Assembly (NCBI RefSeq): GCF_004762045.1
Contig: NZ_SJOM01000007.1
Location: 5,977,565 to 6,041,564, forward strand
Reading direction: 5' to 3'
Origin: Mycobacterium sp. DL99
Lineage (GTDB): Bacteria > Actinomycetota > Actinomycetes > Mycobacteriales > Mycobacteriaceae
Length of the DNA stretch: 64,000 nucleotides
Below are positions 56,285 to 64,000 of this stretch, piece after piece. The first letter of the stretch is position 1. The number at the start of each line of letters is the position of its first letter. The notes beneath the pieces are model-generated. The model was not told the DNA's origin. It worked only from the letters and a program-made list of their open reading frames with translations, and made no database searches. Both the position numbers and the translations under genes were made by a program.

Positions 56285-57757
56285 TCACCGGTACTGGGGT
56301 GCACCGCGCAGCCGGGGAAATTTTTCCGCCACTGCGGCAGCCAGTTCCAGATACGCCTGGAGGGTGGACGGGTCCAGCAGGTCGAAGTCAACGTCGGCAC
56401 CCTCGGCCAGGTGCGGATCGAACGGGATCATGTGCACCGAGCGGCAGCGCGCTTCGAAGTGTTCGTAGACCTTGTCCAGTTTCAGCTTCGCCGAACCGGG
56501 CCGGGACGCGCTGAGCACCACGTGCGCCTCGCGGACCAATGCCGAATGTCCGTGCTGCATCAGCCAGTCCAGCGTTGCCGACGCACTACGGGCCGCGTCG
56601 ATCGCCGGCGAGCTGACCAGCACGATCGCGTGCGCCAGATCGAGCACGCCCGCCATCGCCGAATGCATGATGCCGGTACCGCAGTCGGTGAGGATGATGT
56701 TGTAGTAGCGACGCAGGATGCTGACGGTGCGGCGGTAGTCGGACTCGCCGAATACTTCCGAAACCGCGGGCTCCTGCTCGCTGGCCAGCACTTCCAGTCG
56801 GCTGCCCGCCATCCGGGTGTGGCTGCGCACGTCGGCGTAGCGCTCGATGTTCGGGTCCGACAGCAGGTCGCGCACCGTGGACTCGCTCGAAACATCCCGC
56901 ACCCGTTCGGCGAGTGTCCCGCGATCCGGGTTCGCGTCGACCGCGATCACCCGGTCGTGGCGCATCATCGACAGCGCCGAGCCCAATCCCAAGGTGGTGG
57001 TGGTCTTTCCGACCCCACCCTTGATCGACAGCACGGCGATCCGGAAGTCACCGGCGATCGGCTGGCGGATCTGGGCCAGCAGGTCGTCCCGCTCACGCTC
57101 CCTACGCGATTCTCCCGGGCTGACACGACCGGCGCTGGCCAGGTGCACGGCCCGGCGCCATCCGGAATGAGGTGCGGTGCGTGAGCGGTTCAGGATCCCG
57201 GCGTCGTCGAGCGAAGGCGGCACCGGCGAGTACTGCGGCGGCGGAGCCACACCCGGCGGCGGCAGAAGTGGCGGCAACGGCGGCATGAATCCCGGTGGCG
57301 GTAACGGCGGCGGCGGAGGTGGCAACGGCGGCGCAGGCATCGGTGGGACCGGCCGCGGCGGCGCGGGTAGCGGCGGAATCGGGATCAAATCCGTCGCCGG
57401 TTCCGGTTGAGGAGCCGGCGCTACCTGCGGCTCAGGAGCCGGACGTTCAGGCGCAGGCTCCTCGAGGTCGAACCGTTCGGCGAACTCCCTTGATCCGATC
57501 GAGCTGTGCATCTGCCACGGCGGCGGGGCGAGCCGGCGGACCGGTGCCGCAGACGCGGGCGGCGGCGGAGGCGGCACCACCAAGGCATCGGTTGTGTCGT
57601 CGGCGGGCGACTTGGCGGTGTGGATCTGCCGGGCTGACCGTTGTGCCGCAATCTGTTCCAGCAGCGCGGCCGCCCGGGCCTCCACCTCGTCCAATTCGCC
57701 AGGAGCCAAGTCGTCGAGCGATGTGGGCTCGCCGATCGGCCGATTCTCGTCCGGCAT
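56285..57757 (-). CDS. espI: EspI-like ATPase with proline-rich region
   Basis: A 490-aa protein. Residues about 1-60 are helical (LDDLAPGELDEVEARAAALL), 60-200 proline-rich (runs of PPLPPPPPP), and 200-490 a MinD/ParA-type ATPase with deviant Walker A KGGVGKTTTT from K246, VIAVDANPD and ILTDCGTGIMHSAMAGVL. The SGWRRAVHLASAGRVSPGE segment before the ATPase is shared with the 342-aa homologue at 21592. Layout matches EspI of ESX-1. It follows mycP by 12 bp. The name is by family, not proven orthology. Confidence 0.75.
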   Translation of the reverse strand: MPDENRPIGEPTSLDDLAPGELDEVEARAAALLEQIAAQRSARQIHTAKSPADDTTDALVVPPPPPPASAAPVRRLAPPPWQMHSSIGSREFAERFDLEEPAPERPAPEPQVAPAPQPEPATDLIPIPPLPAPPRPVPPMPAPPLPPPPPPLPPPGFMPPLPPLLPPPGVAPPPQYSPVPPSLDDAGILNRSRTAPHSGWRRAVHLASAGRVSPGESRRERERDDLLAQIRQPIAGDFRIAVLSIKGGVGKTTTTLGLGSALSMMRHDRVIAVDANPDRGTLAERVRDVSSESTVRDLLSDPNIERYADVRSHTRMAGSRLEVLASEQEPAVSEVFGESDYRRTVSILRRYYNIILTDCGTGIMHSAMAGVLDLAHAIVLVSSPAIDAARSASATLDWLMQHGHSALVREAHVVLSASRPGSAKLKLDKVYEHFEARCRSVHMIPFDPHLAEGADVDFDLLDPSTLQAYLELAAAVAEKFPRLRGAPQYR

Positions 57758-57769
57758 CTTTCCCCTAAC

Positions 57770-59152
57770 TCACCTGGTCCGTCGCCGGGCAGCAGCCACC
57801 GCTACCGCCGCCACCATCAACGCAAGACACGCCGCGGTGACGGTGAAGACGATCCTGCGGGCCCGCACATTACCCGGATCAGGTTGCGGTGGCCCGCTGA
57901 TCGGTGAAGAGGCAGTGACATCGCGACCGTCGGCCCCCGGCGGGAGCTGGTAGGTCAGTGCCGCGACCGGGTCCACGACTCCATAACCCGTGGCCTGGTT
58001 GGGTCCATTCCCGGGGGTGCGGGCGGTGCGCTCGATCAGATCCTTGACCTCACCTGCGGTCAGGTCGGGATACCGCGACCGGATCAACGCCACCACCCCC
58101 GATACGAACGGCGTCGCGAAGCTCGTGCCGTTCAGCGGCGCCAGCCCCTGCTGGCCGAGTTGTGCGTTGCTCAACCCGGGCCCGCCCGGGTCCAGCGAGG
58201 TGACCCGCTCGCCGGGGGCGGCCACCGCTACCCATGGTCCGTGCAGGCTGAAGTCGGCCGGGGCGGCCGCCGTGGTCACTGCCCCGACCGTCAGGACGTA
58301 GTCGGCGAACCAGGCCGGGCTGGCGATGGTGCTGACGCTGCTCCAGCCCTTGTGCAACGGCTGGTTCGGATCGTTCATGTTGTTCTGCGCGTTGCACATG
58401 CTCTGGGAGTTGAAGTTGCCCGCCGCCGCCACCACCACGACATTGCGTTCGTAGGCGTATCGCACCGCGCGGCCGAGCTCCCGATCGTCCATTCCGGCCG
58501 CAACAGGAGCGCAGGCCACCTCGGACAGATTGATCACCGTGGCACCGAGATCCACCGCCCGAGCGATCGCAAGCGCCAGCGTGTGTGTGTTGCCGTAGCC
58601 GATCGATGTCGCGTTGGGATCGTCGTTCTGGCTGCTGCTCGTGCCCGCGACGCTGTAAGCGCCGCTGTTCTGGCGGATGGAGAGGATGGAAGCCTCCGGC
58701 GCGACGCCGGCGAAGCTGTCACCGTCGGCGGGCACCGCGGCAATGATCCCGGCGACCAGGGTGCCGTGCGCATCGCAATCGACCAGGCCGTCGCTGCTCG
58801 ACACATAGTCGCCGCCGGGTTCGAGCGCGGGAAGCCGCGGATGACGGTTGACGCCGGTGTCGATCACCGCCACCTTCTGCCCGGCACCGCGGGAAAAGCG
58901 CCAGGCCCTGCGGTATTCGAGCATCGCCTCGGCACTGGTCTGCTTGGTGAAGTCGGTGCCCGGCAGCACGCCGGTCGGAATACCGCAGATCGCCTTCAGT
59001 TCGGTGGGCTGCGCCGGTGCGACGGGCCCGATCGGCGGCGGACCGGGCTCGACGACGGGCGGCGTCACCGCACCGGCCGGGGGTGCACCGAAGCCGGCCA
59101 GCGCCACGGTCAGGACGACGGTCACCACCGCCGCGTGTCGCCGGGCGCTCAC
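57770..59152 (-). CDS. mycP: Mycosin (MycP), subtilisin-like protease of the ESX complex
   Basis: I start at the GTG at 59150-59152, which overlaps the eccD stop by one base; this gives 460 aa, the usual mycosin size, with a signal peptide (about residues 1-27). The longer frame to 59581 lies within eccD. Catalytic triad: D98 (VIDTGVN), H129 (DAHGTLVAG) and S344 (NGTSFATPFVSG). A C-terminal membrane helix (about residues 432-452) anchors it. MycP stabilises the ESX membrane complex and processes some substrates. Confidence 0.9.
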   Translation of the reverse strand: MSARRHAAVVTVVLTVALAGFGAPPAGAVTPPVVEPGPPPIGPVAPAQPTELKAICGIPTGVLPGTDFTKQTSAEAMLEYRRAWRFSRGAGQKVAVIDTGVNRHPRLPALEPGGDYVSSSDGLVDCDAHGTLVAGIIAAVPADGDSFAGVAPEASILSIRQNSGAYSVAGTSSSQNDDPNATSIGYGNTHTLALAIARAVDLGATVINLSEVACAPVAAGMDDRELGRAVRYAYERNVVVVAAAGNFNSQSMCNAQNNMNDPNQPLHKGWSSVSTIASPAWFADYVLTVGAVTTAAAPADFSLHGPWVAVAAPGERVTSLDPGGPGLSNAQLGQQGLAPLNGTSFATPFVSGVVALIRSRYPDLTAGEVKDLIERTARTPGNGPNQATGYGVVDPVAALTYQLPPGADGRDVTASSPISGPPQPDPGNVRARRIVFTVTAACLALMVAAVAVAAARRRTR

Positions 59153-60585
59153 TAGCCGCCCAGCCGTTCGTACAGTCCGAGCGACCACAGCGCCAGCGGG
59201 ATCACCGCGGCCACAGCCAGATACTCGAGATACCCGGCGGCGGTCCGGATCCGGCGAACGTAAGGGGCTGCGACCCCGGCGACGGCCAGCACCGCAAGCA
59301 CGACGGCGCCGGTGAGCTGCAACGTCCACACCCCGGTCTGGGCTTGCACGCAGGCCATCAGTACGAGTCCCAGGGCGGGCACGGCAAGCGCGGCACGTTC
59401 CGGCCAGGTGTCGGCCCGACGGCTTCGCAAGGCCGGCACCGCAGCGCAGACCAGGGCGAAAGCGAATGCCGCCCAACCCGTGTCGGCCCGCATCAATACG
59501 GTGGTGCCGATCAGCGCGGTCGTTGCCGCACCGGCCAGCAGCCCGGAGCGGGTCAGCACCGCTGAATGCACGCGATCCCACACCTGTTCCGCGCTCGGCA
59601 TCGGGGCGCCGGGCTGGGTCTGCACTGCCGATGTGGTGAACGGGTCATCGGCGCGCGACGCGCCGGCCGACGCCACCGGATATTGGTCCAGCCGTGCCGT
59701 CAGCGCCGGCACCGCCAGGCATCCGAACACCGCGACCACGGCGACGACGGTGGCCACCACCGTGACCGGTGCGCCCAGGGCCCGGGCCGCGAATGCCGCC
59801 GTGCCGAAGCCCAGCACCACCGCTGCGGCGACGTAGGTCCAATGGCCGGCACCGATCGCACGATGGCAGATCGCCGTGAGCCCCAACAATATTGCGCACC
59901 CGGAGGCCAGGCCGACCGCGCCGTGGGGCGCCGCCAGCAACCAGCCTGCTGCGGCACCGATGGCGATCGCCGGAGGACCCGCCGCCGCGGCGATGTCGGC
60001 CCTGCCGAGCACTCGGCGCACGAGTGCCGCGCCGGCGACCAGCGTCACCAGCATCACCGCCGCAGCGATCACGATCGTCGGCCGGTGCGCCGTCAACGCG
60101 GGTGCAAGCAGCAGGACGACCCATACCGCCGAGCACAGCCACCACCCGGCGAAGGCCATCATTCGCGCCGCGGAGGCACTCCAGGCCGCGTACGAAGCCC
60201 GGTTCAGCCGGGCCGCGGCGTCCACCACGTCGTCGTACAGCGTGGGCGGCGACAGCGCACGGTGAGCCGAGAGTCGCAGTAGCTCACCGTTTTCCACCCC
60301 GGCCTCACGCAAGGTCCGGTCGGGCTCCAGCACACCGCTGCCGGCCCGGCCCTCGCGACTGAGCGCCCAGAACGTCCGTCGCTCATCGCGATCGGCCACG
60401 TCGTCGCCGCGCTCGTCGTCGCGGGACCTGATCAGCCGGGCCAGCTCCGGCAGGAACGCCGCCACCGGGACGTCGGCCGGCAGCGCGACATCGAGTTGGG
60501 TGCGTCCCCCGACCACGGACACCCGGATCGCCTCGGGTGCCGCGGACACCACGAGCACCGCGCGAAGCTCCTCGACCCCGGTCAC
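59152..60585 (-). CDS. eccD: EccD, ESX membrane channel component
   Basis: A 477-aa protein starting at the GTG overlapping the eccC stop (GTGA). Residues about 1-100 form the cytosolic ubiquitin-like domain (RVSVVGGRTQLDVALPADVPVAAFLPEL, in part); the rest has about 11 membrane helices. EccD dimers form the pore wall of the ESX complex with EccB, EccC and EccE. Overlap on both sides shows coupled translation of eccC, eccD and mycP. Confidence 0.9.
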   Translation of the reverse strand: MTGVEELRAVLVVSAAPEAIRVSVVGGRTQLDVALPADVPVAAFLPELARLIRSRDDERGDDVADRDERRTFWALSREGRAGSGVLEPDRTLREAGVENGELLRLSAHRALSPPTLYDDVVDAAARLNRASYAAWSASAARMMAFAGWWLCSAVWVVLLLAPALTAHRPTIVIAAAVMLVTLVAGAALVRRVLGRADIAAAAGPPAIAIGAAAGWLLAAPHGAVGLASGCAILLGLTAICHRAIGAGHWTYVAAAVVLGFGTAAFAARALGAPVTVVATVVAVVAVFGCLAVPALTARLDQYPVASAGASRADDPFTTSAVQTQPGAPMPSAEQVWDRVHSAVLTRSGLLAGAATTALIGTTVLMRADTGWAAFAFALVCAAVPALRSRRADTWPERAALAVPALGLVLMACVQAQTGVWTLQLTGAVVLAVLAVAGVAAPYVRRIRTAAGYLEYLAVAAVIPLALWSLGLYERLGG

Positions 60586-63500
60586 AGGTCAGGCATCCTG
60601 GACAGCTGAACCACGCCGCTGCGGGTGGTCCGCGAGACCAGCATGCCGCGGCCGGGGGGCATCGTGCCGGCCTTGTATCCGCCGAACAGCCCGCCCTCGT
60701 CTCTGCTTCCGCTCATCACCAAACCGTTGCAGGACAGGTCTTTCAGACGCCCGATGATCGGATCCATCATCGCCCGCCCGGCACCACCGCTGCGCCGCGC
60801 GACGACGACGCGCAGACCGATGTCGCGGGCCTGCGGCAGATACTCCACCAGCGGGCCGAGCGGGTGGCTCAGCGATCCGCCGGGAATCAGGTCGTAGTCG
60901 TCGATCATCACGAACAGGTCCGGCCCTGACCACCAGGACCGCTCCTTGAGTTGCTGCTGGGTGATGTCGTTGGGCGGCAGCCGATCTTTGAGGGCGCCCG
61001 CCAGCGCCATCATCAGATCTGTGCACGACTGCGGGGCAGTCGCGTAGCCGCCGAGGTACTCGTCGGGGACGACGCCCAGCATCGAGCGGCGGAAGTCGAC
61101 CAGGATGATCTTGGCCTCGAGCGGGCTGGCGTTCTCCATCACACCGGCGGCAATGTTGCGCAGCAGACCGGTCTTTCCGCATTCGGTGTCGGCGAAGGCC
61201 ACCAGGTGTGGTTGCGAATCGAAATCCAGGACGACGGGGGCCAGTTCTTCCTCGTTGATGCCGATCGCGATGCGGGCCTTGCCCAGTTGACCGGCATCGC
61301 GAGCCACCTTCACGACGTCGTCGCGGTTCACATCGTGCGGCAGCATCCGCACCTTCGGCGCCTCACGGTCCCCGTAGTGCGCGCGGACGGCCTCGACCGC
61401 TCCGGCCACTCCGGCGGGCAGATCCTCCACCTCCGAACTGGAGTCGAGCCGGGGCAACCCGATCAGAATGTGAAGCCGCTCGGAGTTGATACCGCGGCCG
61501 GGCCGTCCGATGGGCACCAGCTCAGCGGACCGCCGTGCCACCTCACTGTCGATCGGATCGCCGAGGCGCAGCTCGACGCGGGTGCCGAGCATGTCCTTGA
61601 CCGCGGGCCGGATCTCCATCCAGCGCGACGCGGTGATGGCCAGGTGAACGCCGTACGACAGGCCCTGGATGGCCAGCGATTGGATCACCGTGTCCAGCGC
61701 CTCGAAGTCGCTCTTGATCGACGCCCAGCCGTCGATGACCAGCACCACATCACCGAATTTGTCCTCGCTCACGCCGCCTTGGGCCTTGCGCTGGCGGAAG
61801 TCCCGCATGGATTCGATGCCGAGTTCGCGGAACAGCTGCTCGCGGGACCGGAGCACCCCGGCCACCTCGGCGACGGTGCGCCGGATCGCGTCGGCGTCCA
61901 TCCGGCCGGCCACCCCGCCGACGTGCGGCAGCTTCGCCAGGCTCGTCAGCGTGCCGCCGCCGAAGTCCAGGCAGTAGAACTGCAACTGCTCGGGAGTATG
62001 GGTCGCGGCCGCGGACAGGATCAGCGTGCGCAGCGCGGTGGACTTACCCGACTGCGGCCCGCCGACCACCGCCACATTGCCCTGGGCGCCGGACAGGTCC
62101 ACCATGAGCAGGTCGCGGCGCTGATCGTAGGGCCGGTCCACCACGCCCATCGGCATCCACAACCGGCCGTTGACATTCACCGGTGCCGACCAATCCGATT
62201 CCGGCAGAAGCTCGTTCACCGCCGGACTGTCATCGAGCGGCGGCAGCCACACCTCGTGCGCGGGCCTGCCGTGGCCGCGCAGCCGGCTGACGACCATACC
62301 GAGCAGCGTCGTCTTGACCGGTCCGGCCGGGGCGGAATCCACCTCGACGGGCAGCGCCGAAGGCGCCGGGCCGCGCGCGGGCACCGCGTCCTTCTTGACC
62401 GGCGTGGCGGTGAACAGCTTGGGCGCGAGTGCGCCCAACTGGGTCACCCGCCCGGTGCGGGCTGATATCCGCGGCTTGACGTACTCCCCCGACACATAGC
62501 AGGCATTGAACCGGATCGGTTCGGAGGCATCGCATTTCAGGAACGCCGAACCGGGGACGCTGGGTAGGTGATAGGCGTCGGGCACGCCGAGCACGCTGCG
62601 CGACTCGCCGGCCGAGAACGTCTTGAGGCCGATCCGGTAGGACAGGTGCGAGTCCAGGCCGCGCAGCTTGCCTTCCTCCAACCGCTGCGAGGCCAGCAGC
62701 AGATGCATGTGCAGCGAGCGGCCCAGCCGGCCGATCATCACGAACAGCTCGGCGAAATCCGGCTTCTGCGACAGCAGCTCGGAGAACTCATCGACCACGA
62801 TGAACAGGGCGGGAAGAGGTTCGAGGTCTGCGCCCGCCGCGCGGGCCCGCTCGTATTCGGTGACGTTGGGGAAGTTTCCGGCGGAGCGCAGCAACTCCTG
62901 GCGGCGGTTCATCTCGCCGGCCAGCGCGTCACGCATGCGGTCCACCATGGTCAGTTCGTCTTCGAGGTTGGTGATGATGGCCGCGATGTGGGCGATCCCG
63001 TCCAGACCGAGGAACGTCGCCCCGCCCTTGAAGTCGACCAGCACCAGGTTGAGCTGCTCGGGCGAGTGCGACGTGATCATCGACAACACCAGCGTGCGTA
63101 GGAATTCCGACTTGCCCGATCCGGTGGCGCCGATACACAGACCGTGCGGGCCCATCCCGCCTTCGGCGGCTTCCTTGATGTCGAGTTCGATGGGCTGACC
63201 GTTCGGGGTGATCCCGATCGGCACCCGCAGCCGCTCCCGCGGGGACCGCTGTCGCCACACCTGTTCCGGCACGATCCCGGCGGCATCGGGAATCTTCAAC
63301 AGCGCCATCAGGCCTGGGTCGACCGCCCTCGAATCGGCTTCCAGGCTGACGATGTGCGCGGCGTTGGCCGGGCGGTAACGGCCGATCCGCCGTGCCGTGG
63401 TCTCGGCCTCGGGGATCGTGATCGTGTCCGGGGTGGCGAACCGTTCGACGCCCACCGCGGTACGCGCGGCGACGTCGTCGCCCTCGACGACCAGTTGCAG

Positions 63501-64000
63501 GCTGCGCCGAGCCGACCCGCCTGGACGCAGGCCGTTCAGGTCCAGCAGCGTCACACTGTCCAGCCCGGCGTCGGTGATCAACTGCTCGTCGCCGGTGACG
63601 AATCCGTCGTCCAGCACGACGACGAGCTGTTTGAGGCCCTGCGTCGGCTGTGCGTTGCGGGTGAACCGGCCGCGTTCGGCCAGCTCCGCAGACATCGCGG
63701 TCTCCATCAGCTCGAGCGTGGGGAACAGCAGCCGCATCGAACCCATGCCGTCGCGGGTCGAGGCATGCTGCGCATGGGGCAACCACTTGACCCAGCTCCA
63801 GTTCTCACCGTCGGGGTTGGCCGTGACGATCGCCACCTGCACATGGTCCGGACCGTGAAAAGTACACAGCTCCAACACCATCGAGCGCACCAGCTGCTGC
63901 GCGAGCTTGCGCTCCCCTTCGAAGGTGATCGTGGGAAACGCCCGCAGCGACACCGCGGTAGGCAGCGCATGCACCACCGAGTGGGTCTTGACGAACCGGC
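60582..64000 (-). CDS. eccC: EccC, FtsK/SpoIIIE-type ESX ATPase (5' end outside window)
   Basis: The reading frame is open to the right edge (RFVKTHSVVHALPTAV at the boundary), so the start and the N-terminal membrane helices are missing; 1,139 codons are visible. Three FtsK/SpoIIIE ATPase domains: Walker A GATGSGKSEFL in the first, GGPQSGKSTAL in the second, DTECGKTGLL in the third. It is a single gene, not split as eccCa1/eccCb1 of ESX-1 in M. tuberculosis. EccC binds substrate signals and powers export. eccB, usually next to eccC, should lie beyond the edge. Confidence 0.92.
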   Translation of the reverse strand, partial: RFVKTHSVVHALPTAVSLRAFPTITFEGERKLAQQLVRSMVLELCTFHGPDHVQVAIVTANPDGENWSWVKWLPHAQHASTRDGMGSMRLLFPTLELMETAMSAELAERGRFTRNAQPTQGLKQLVVVLDDGFVTGDEQLITDAGLDSVTLLDLNGLRPGGSARRSLQLVVEGDDVAARTAVGVERFATPDTITIPEAETTARRIGRYRPANAAHIVSLEADSRAVDPGLMALLKIPDAAGIVPEQVWRQRSPRERLRVPIGITPNGQPIELDIKEAAEGGMGPHGLCIGATGSGKSEFLRTLVLSMITSHSPEQLNLVLVDFKGGATFLGLDGIAHIAAIITNLEDELTMVDRMRDALAGEMNRRQELLRSAGNFPNVTEYERARAAGADLEPLPALFIVVDEFSELLSQKPDFAELFVMIGRLGRSLHMHLLLASQRLEEGKLRGLDSHLSYRIGLKTFSAGESRSVLGVPDAYHLPSVPGSAFLKCDASEPIRFNACYVSGEYVKPRISARTGRVTQLGALAPKLFTATPVKKDAVPARGPAPSALPVEVDSAPAGPVKTTLLGMVVSRLRGHGRPAHEVWLPPLDDSPAVNELLPESDWSAPVNVNGRLWMPMGVVDRPYDQRRDLLMVDLSGAQGNVAVVGGPQSGKSTALRTLILSAAATHTPEQLQFYCLDFGGGTLTSLAKLPHVGGVAGRMDADAIRRTVAEVAGVLRSREQLFRELGIESMRDFRQRKAQGGVSEDKFGDVVLVIDGWASIKSDFEALDTVIQSLAIQGLSYGVHLAITASRWMEIRPAVKDMLGTRVELRLGDPIDSEVARRSAELVPIGRPGRGINSERLHILIGLPRLDSSSEVEDLPAGVAGAVEAVRAHYGDREAPKVRMLPHDVNRDDVVKVARDAGQLGKARIAIGINEEELAPVVLDFDSQPHLVAFADTECGKTGLLRNIAAGVMENASPLEAKIILVDFRRSMLGVVPDEYLGGYATAPQSCTDLMMALAGALKDRLPPNDITQQQLKERSWWSGPDLFVMIDDYDLIPGGSLSHPLGPLVEYLPQARDIGLRVVVARRSGGAGRAMMDPIIGRLKDLSCNGLVMSGSRDEGGLFGGYKAGTMPPGRGMLVSRTTRSGVVQLSRMPDL

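Noticed and set aside
57770..59581. Longer mycP start at 59581
   Set aside because: The extra part lies inside eccD in another frame; the GTG at 59152 gives a signal peptide and normal mycosin length.
60951..62465. A 504-codon plus-strand frame opposite eccC
   Set aside because: eccC is certain on the other strand with three ATPase motifs; the plus-strand product has shadow composition.
1..64000. tRNA, rRNA, integrase or insertion sequence at the ESX boundary
   Set aside because: I saw no tRNA-like cloverleaf, transposase or integrase; the visible left border is a plain 6-bp gap. The right border is outside the window.

Overview
The window reads as chromosomal DNA of a rapidly growing mycobacterium (Mycolicibacterium-like): it is GC-rich, densely packed with GTG starts and 4-bp ATGA/GTGA overlaps, and carries an ESX (type VII) secretion locus with PE/PPE/EspG proteins. 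A TetR regulator and drug pump closely resemble LfrR and LfrA of Mycobacterium smegmatis. All identifications come from reading the sequence and recalling families; no database search was run.

Left part (1-21585), ordinary chromosome. It opens with a Ser/Thr protein kinase cut by the window edge, a SRPBCC protein, an acyl-CoA thioesterase, a YqeY protein and a SIMPL protein. A tight five-gene operon follows (membrane protein, DUF4129, DUF4350, MoxR AAA+ ATPase, DUF58), then SpoIIM-like and RDD proteins; this order recalls M. tuberculosis Rv3688c-Rv3695. An accessory block follows: lfrR-lfrA, DUF1772, methyltransferase, AraC regulator, CPA2 antiporter, carotenoid oxygenase, two PadR regulators and a membrane protein. 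It ends with glpK and a methyltransferase resembling Rv3699.

Right part (21592-64000), an ESX locus of about 42 kb in three blocks. (i) Leftward eccA and an EspI/MinD-like ATPase. (ii) A rightward substrate and chaperone operon (24514-34141): EspD-like, YbaB-like, EspC-like, EspA-like, PE, PPE, EspG, two Esx proteins, a second EspG-like protein, a ketoacyl-synthase III-like protein, a small helical protein and an EspB-like protein. (iii) Leftward core genes eccC (cut by the right edge), eccD and mycP with a second EspI-like ATPase, followed by an effector block. eccB and eccE are not in the window.

The most striking object is one uninterrupted 5,741-codon gene (37986-55211). Its product has a CpnT-like N-terminal carrier domain, an acidic linker, and then a chain of possible effector domains: four Tox-PL papain-fold (glutamine deamidase-type) domains, seven alpha/beta-hydrolase (DUF1023-like) units, one glycerophosphodiester phosphodiesterase domain, four GNAT-like domains and three 105-residue C-terminal repeats. 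Hydrolase units 2-5 form an A-B-A-B block with an exact 933-residue period. Just upstream lie a YbaB-like gene and a 98-aa WXG-like partner gene. Just downstream lie two small genes and a 512-aa protein with immunity-like features. A second carrier cassette without any effector domain lies at 34146-35841. I read this as a multi-domain ESX-exported toxin or effector with its export partners and candidate immunity genes.
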